Assembly: GCA_964422685.1 (NCBI GenBank)
Contig: CAYRCG010000083.1
Span: 1 to 9,592 of the forward strand
Direction: 5' to 3'
DNA: 9,592 bases
From: Syntrophomonas sp964422685
GTDB taxonomy: Bacteria > Bacillota > Syntrophomonadia > Syntrophomonadales > Syntrophomonadaceae
Numbering within the stretch: the stretch's first letter is position 1; each line of letters opens with the position of its first letter. A program made the translations under genes and the position numbers. Positions 6,541-9,592 of this stretch are shown piece after piece. The notes beneath the pieces were generated by a model. The model saw nothing but the letters and a program-made list of their open reading frames with translations, did not search any database and was not told the origin of the DNA.

Positions 6541-7505
6541 CAAGAGTAAAAATCCTCATCCGGGAGTTCCGGTGTGCCTTGGGGATAGAGTTCTTTCATT
6601 TTTTGCAGGTAAAACTCTACTTCCGGTTTGGCGATATCGCTATCGACGAAATCGAATTCGATACGGCCCAGGGCTTGTTTTAGCACCGGCTGCGGTATAC
6701 TAGGCAAAATATCGGACGCCACCGCTAGGGCTTGGTCTACATTGTCATTGCCCCAACGGGTAGATTCAGCAAATAATCGGGCTATTTCCCCGCTTTCCTG
6801 CGGGTATTCCTCGAAGAAATCATCGGTCACAAATAGCCCCGCAATGGGTATTCTTGCTGGTTTGCCGGTAGTTTTGCTCCAGTATTCCTGAAAATCCAAT
6901 ACGATTTTACCGCTATCGCCACTTATAGCTAGGGTGACGAAAGGCTCAGGCAGGGCGGCAAAATCAACTTTGCCGGCTTTAAACAAGGCCACTATCTCCT
7001 GTGGTGGAGCATAAAGTATTTTTACGTCCTTATCCGGCTCTAATCCTTCTTGAGTTAAGGCCGCCCGCATTATGACATCGGCGGTCTGCCCCCTGCCGTG
7101 GGCGGTATAGACTCTTTGGCCCGCTAGTGACTTCCAACCATTAAAAGGGGTGTCTCCGGCTGCCAGCAAGTAGAAAACCTTCCATTCATGCACCCCCAAG
7201 AGCTTTATATCTATTCCTCGGGCGTAAATGTTAGCGGCGGCGCTTATAGGAAGAACTGCGAAGTCCGCTTTTTCGGAAGCTAAAAGGGCTACCGCCTCAT
7301 CGTTGTCTGTCCAGTATTGGACGGTAATGGGTAATTCGCTTTTTACCTGTTCAGAACTGATACCGGCTACCGGGATTACAGTGGGGCCTAACGGGTTAAT
7401 CAGAGTAATTTGTCCCGGCGGCTCCGGATGCGAACCATTTTTCCAAAATAGAAAGCCGCCCGCCAGAAATAGAACGATAATTAGCAACCAAACACCTTTT
7501 TTCAT
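6540..7505 (-). CDS. ABC importer substrate-binding protein (NMT1/SsuA-like)
   Basis: This 321-residue protein is the extracytoplasmic receptor of the importer. The N-terminus, MKKGVWLLIIVLFLAGGFLF, is a signal or anchor sequence. There is no cysteine anywhere in the protein, so it cannot be a lipoprotein, which is the usual form in Gram-positive bacteria. An uncleaved membrane anchor is the likely tether. The mature part fits the NMT1/SsuA fold: a leading strand ITLINPLGP, EAVALLASEKADFAVLPISAA, the hinge-side GWKSLAGQRVYTAHGRGQTAD and the second-domain ALFKAGKVDFAALPEPFVTLA. These segments belong to proteins that bind sulfonates, nitrate, taurine, pyrimidine precursors or similar anions. 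The ligand cannot be named. The start is ATG with a strong AAAGGAGG nine to ten bases upstream. Its stop overlaps the permease start by one base. Confidence 0.88.
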   Translation of the reverse strand: MKKGVWLLIIVLFLAGGFLFWKNGSHPEPPGQITLINPLGPTVIPVAGISSEQVKSELPITVQYWTDNDEAVALLASEKADFAVLPISAAANIYARGIDIKLLGVHEWKVFYLLAAGDTPFNGWKSLAGQRVYTAHGRGQTADVIMRAALTQEGLEPDKDVKILYAPPQEIVALFKAGKVDFAALPEPFVTLAISGDSGKIVLDFQEYWSKTTGKPARIPIAGLFVTDDFFEEYPQESGEIARLFAESTRWGNDNVDQALAVASDILPSIPQPVLKQALGRIEFDFVDSDIAKPEVEFYLQKMKELYPQGTPELPDEDFYS

Positions 7506-7680
7506 GGACCAAAACCTCCTTTGCCTATTTTGGTTATTATATTATATTATGCATTATCCTGCCTAGAAGAATAAATGTTGATTATAGCAATATTCTCTAA
7601 GTGAACCCCGATAGGCGGTTTATGATTAGCGCTATTAGCTATCTGCGATATTCTCTACATATCGAAAAGAACCGGCATTA

Positions 7681-7689
7681 TGTTATACT
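7681..7689 (+). promoter_or_regulatory. Extended -10 promoter of the kinase gene
   Basis: TGTTATACT fits an extended -10 (TG, one base, then TATACT at 7684-7689). The -35 region around 7661-7666 (ATCGAA) is poor, as is common when the TG extension is present. Transcription would start near 7696 and give a leader of about 20 bases. Confidence 0.5.
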
Positions 7690-7701
7690 AAAAAAAGCCT
7701 T

Positions 7702-7710
7702 AAGGAGGGG
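7702..7710 (+). promoter_or_regulatory. Ribosome binding site fixing the TTG start at 7716
   Basis: AAGGAGGGG lies five bases before the TTG at 7716. This is the strongest site upstream of the kinase frame and decides for the TTG start over later ATG codons. Confidence 0.8.
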
Positions 7711-7715
7711 TTTAG

Positions 7716-9371
7716 TTGGGATTTTGGCAACGGATCAGACATATAAGAAGACGGCAGCAAATAGTGGGTGTACTGGTCAAGAATGGTTTTGGCTATATGG
7801 TACAGCGGTTAGGTTTGGATAGCCTAACCCCTCTGACAGAAAGACAGACCTTAGGGGCGGAAAGACCAGGGGACAGGCTGCTGGCACAAAAACTGCGGCA
7901 GTCCCTGGAGGAACTCGGTCCTACCTTCGTTAAACTGGGACAAGTTTTGAGTACTCGTTCAGACCTGATGCCCCCGGTGTTTATAGAAGAATTGGAGCGT
8001 TTACAAGATAAAGTGGAAGCTATGCCACCTACCGACCTAATGAAGCAATTGTTATGCGAATTGGGACACCCGGACGAAGTATTTGCCGAATTTAACCCTC
8101 TGCCTTTGGCCGCTGCTTCTATAGGGCAGGTGCATTTAGCTCGTCTGCGGACCGGCGAAGAGGTTATCGTAAAGGTGCAAAGACCTGGTATAGAGAAAAC
8201 AGTACAGAACGATTTGGAGATAGTTTTGGGATTAGCCCGCTTATCGGAACTGCGCTCTACCGAAGCGCGACGCTTAGGCATTAAGGATATGGTGGAAGAA
8301 TTCTCCCGTATGTTTATACGGGAATTAGATTATGCCCGCGAGGCCCGTAGCACTGAGCGGGTGTATCAGAATTTCTCCGATGATAAGCGGGTGGTTATCC
8401 CACGGGTTTATTGGGAATACACGACCGGCAAGGTATTAACGGAGGAGTATATCGAGGGAGTTAAATTAAGCGATTTAGGAGAAATAGACCGGCGGGGTTG
8501 GAATCGAAGAAAGATATCCCAGCTAGGCACCGAAACCTTTCTTTCCCAGATAATACTGCATGGATTTTATCAGGCGGATCCTCACCCGGGCAACATTTTA
8601 CTGCTGGATGAGACCCGGATTGCGTTTATTGACTTTGGGCAAATTGGCTCTTTAAGTGAGACCAGGCTGATATATTTAGGCGAATTGCTACTAGCCGTAA
8701 GTAAACAGAATATGGATAAGGCTATGGCCAGCCTGCAGGATATGGGTATAATCGGCGAATTGGATAATATAGAAGATTTTCAGGAGGATTTTGCCGATCT
8801 AATCAAAAGTGTCTCCGGCAGTATCGGTAAAATAAATATAAAACGTTTACGTAACGAACTCATGGATCTTTCCTACCGCCACCAGCTAAAAATGCCGGCC
8901 TATCTAACCGGACTGATGAAAGCCCTTATTACCGTTGAAGGGGTGGGGAAAAAACTCGACCCGGATTATGATTTTATGGATAATGCTCAGCCCTTGGTTG
9001 ACAAAGCTTTGCAAGAGCGGCTCAAAGCGGAAAGTGTCTATAAATACATTCGCCGTAGATATTACCGGGATTTAAGGCCTTTGACGGCTTTGCCTTCCAA
9101 CTTTAACAGGTTGGTCCGAAGGGCTGGCGAAGGGCGGCTAAAAATAAAGATGGAAATGGAACTAAGCAATAAAGCTTATCATGGGATTTCCCGTTTGGTA
9201 AGCCGTCTTAGTGCTAGCTTGATAATAACCGGAGCTTTGATAGGTTCTTCATTTATATTACAAGCCAACCATTCTGTTTGGGTGGAAAAGTTTAGCTATC
9301 TTGGGGTATTGGGTTTTGCAGTGGCTATTATAAGTCTTGTAGCCTTTTTGATTTCTTCACTGCGGCCATGA
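7716..9371 (+). CDS. ubiB: UbiB/ABC1-family atypical kinase, membrane protein
   Basis: This 551-residue protein has the full set of ABC1/ADCK/UbiB motifs: KLGQ (73-76), the alanine-rich nucleotide loop AAASIGQVH (132-140), lysine K153 in VIVKVQRP, E203-x-D205 in IRELDY, DPHPGN (288-293) and DFG (306-308). Two hydrophobic segments at about 501-516 and 526-547 anchor it to the membrane by its C-terminus. The family has ATPase or kinase-like activity and supports isoprenoid quinone or lipid metabolism. The often-used name 2-polyprenylphenol hydroxylase is misleading, because the protein is not a hydroxylase. A clostridial host would be expected to lack ubiquinone, so the role is more likely in menaquinone or isoprenoid lipid handling. 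The gene appears to be transcribed alone from its own extended -10 promoter. No quinone genes are beside it. Confidence 0.92.
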   Translation: MGFWQRIRHIRRRQQIVGVLVKNGFGYMVQRLGLDSLTPLTERQTLGAERPGDRLLAQKLRQSLEELGPTFVKLGQVLSTRSDLMPPVFIEELERLQDKVEAMPPTDLMKQLLCELGHPDEVFAEFNPLPLAAASIGQVHLARLRTGEEVIVKVQRPGIEKTVQNDLEIVLGLARLSELRSTEARRLGIKDMVEEFSRMFIRELDYAREARSTERVYQNFSDDKRVVIPRVYWEYTTGKVLTEEYIEGVKLSDLGEIDRRGWNRRKISQLGTETFLSQIILHGFYQADPHPGNILLLDETRIAFIDFGQIGSLSETRLIYLGELLLAVSKQNMDKAMASLQDMGIIGELDNIEDFQEDFADLIKSVSGSIGKINIKRLRNELMDLSYRHQLKMPAYLTGLMKALITVEGVGKKLDPDYDFMDNAQPLVDKALQERLKAESVYKYIRRRYYRDLRPLTALPSNFNRLVRRAGEGRLKIKMEMELSNKAYHGISRLVSRLSASLIITGALIGSSFILQANHSVWVEKFSYLGVLGFAVAIISLVAFLISSLRP

Positions 9372-9415
9372 TAGCGCGGAACGGTAGAAGTAATCGCTTG
9401 CGGCCTTAAGAGTCA

Positions 9416-9483
9416 CCCCGTCATTTTCATATAAACCCCCATGCTGGGCGGGTTCAGCGCAAATAACGATGAAAATAGCGGGG
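9416..9483. repeat. Inverted repeat, possible large stem-loop
   Basis: The left arm CCCCGTCATTTTCAT and the right arm ATGAAAATAGCGGGG pair at 13 of 15 positions, around a 38-base loop that itself contains CCC/GGG complementarity. It could end transcription of the kinase gene or belong to a repeat element. No T-run follows the right arm. Confidence 0.45.
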
Positions 9484-9500
9484 CAACGATGTTGGTCTTT

Positions 9501-9540
9501 TGACGCAGATATTCGCAGATTAACTATGATTTTCGCAGAT
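9501..9540 (+). repeat. Four tandem 10-base units (NNNCGCAGAT)
   Basis: CGCAGAT recurs at 9504-9510, 9514-9520 and 9534-9540, with a degenerate unit (TATGAT) in the fourth expected place at 9525-9530. The register is exactly 10 bases, close to one helical turn. The first three bases of each unit vary. Confidence 0.6.
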
Positions 9541-9554
9541 TTTTAGGGGGTTTA

Positions 9555-9592
9555 TGTCATTGCGAGGAGCGGAGCGACGTGGCAATCTTCCC
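9555..9592 (+). repeat. Dispersed repeat, family A, copy 2
   Basis: This 38-base unit begins TGTCATTGCGAGGAGCGGAG and ends in GGCAATCTTCCC at the window edge, where it may continue. Its reverse complement matches 165-202 at 35 of 38 positions. The core GGAGCGGAGCGACG is GC-rich and partly self-complementary. Confidence 0.75.

Larger units (their letters stand above)
7506..7715. promoter_or_regulatory. Divergent control region of importer and kinase genes
   Basis: This region must contain the leftward promoter of the importer and the rightward promoter of the kinase gene. A 13-base direct repeat with one mismatch (GCAATATTCTCTA at 7587-7599, GCGATATTCTCTA at 7645-7657) lies in it. The second copy overlaps an inverted repeat CGATAT/ATATCG (7646-7651 with 7659-7664). 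Possible leftward -10 boxes, read as TATAAT on the minus strand, are at 7581-7586, directly beside the first copy, and at 7536-7546, but neither has a clear -35. No riboswitch core was recognised. Confidence 0.45.
9372..9592. other. Repeat-rich non-coding tail
   Basis: No gene is seen. In order, the stretch holds a TGCGGCC direct repeat (9361-9367 and 9399-9405), an inverted repeat with long arms (9416-9430 and 9469-9483), four 10-base units (9501-9540), a perfect 10-base inverted repeat ATAAACCCCC/GGGGGTTTAT (9431-9440 with 9546-9555) and the family A repeat. No classical terminator with a T-run follows the kinase gene. Confidence 0.6.

Noticed and set aside
6266..6703. Open frame on the + strand across the permease and binding-protein genes
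   Set aside because: It runs antisense over two recognised genes and has a basic, low-complexity product without domains.
7793..8281. Open frame antisense to the kinase gene
   Set aside because: It mirrors conserved kinase codons, has many Cys/Ser/Arg residues typical of shadow frames, and lacks a ribosome binding site.
9501..9540. CRISPR array
   Set aside because: Units are only 10 bases with 3-base variable parts, with no repeat-spacer architecture and no cas genes.

Overview
The window looks like chromosomal DNA of a low- to mid-GC Gram-positive anaerobe of the Clostridia. A Syntrophomonas-like organism is my guess from memory of such gene sets and dispersed repeats, and I could not test it. 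The pointers are strong AGGAGG-type ribosome binding sites, frequent GTG/TTG starts, a CheC phosphatase, GGDEF and HD-GYP proteins, and a UbiB-like kinase. Six intact protein genes, one interrupted gene and their flanks are visible. There are no RNA genes, no CRISPR array and no insertion sequence.

Layout. Positions 1-536 are non-coding. The first ~230 bases are GC-rich and carry two related palindromic repeats arranged head to head; the rest is an AT-rich leader. Positions 537-2491 (+) form a tight operon: a stand-alone receiver (CheY-like), a two-site CheC phosphatase and a PAS-GGDEF diguanylate cyclase. Converging on it from the right (4891 to 2532, -) is a translationally coupled pair, a metallo-beta-lactamase-fold hydrolase and a GAF-HD-GYP phosphodiesterase with a large insertion in its HD domain. 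A 222-base gap holding another copy of the repeat and a 14-base perfect palindrome separates this pair from an ABC importer operon (7505 to 5114, -). That operon encodes a substrate-binding protein, a permease and an ATPase of the nitrate/sulfonate/taurine class. The permease gene has an in-frame TAG in an otherwise full-length reading frame. A divergent control region with a 13-base direct repeat separates the importer from a UbiB/ABC1-type kinase gene (7716-9371, +). The window ends in a non-coding tail with inverted repeats, a 10-base-period repeat and another copy of the 38-base dispersed repeat.

How the genes may work together. The left half has the parts of a cyclic-di-GMP node: a synthase (GGDEF with an RxxD inhibitory site), a likely hydrolase (HD-GYP), and a receiver with a phosphatase that could set its phosphorylation. 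No histidine kinase, CheA or CheD is in the window, so the input is unknown. The importer probably takes up a small organic or sulfur/nitrogen compound, but its permease may be broken. No single element is clearly a new system. The points most worth following are the receiver-CheC-GGDEF operon, the interrupted permease, the HD-GYP insertion and the two sister families of palindromic repeats.
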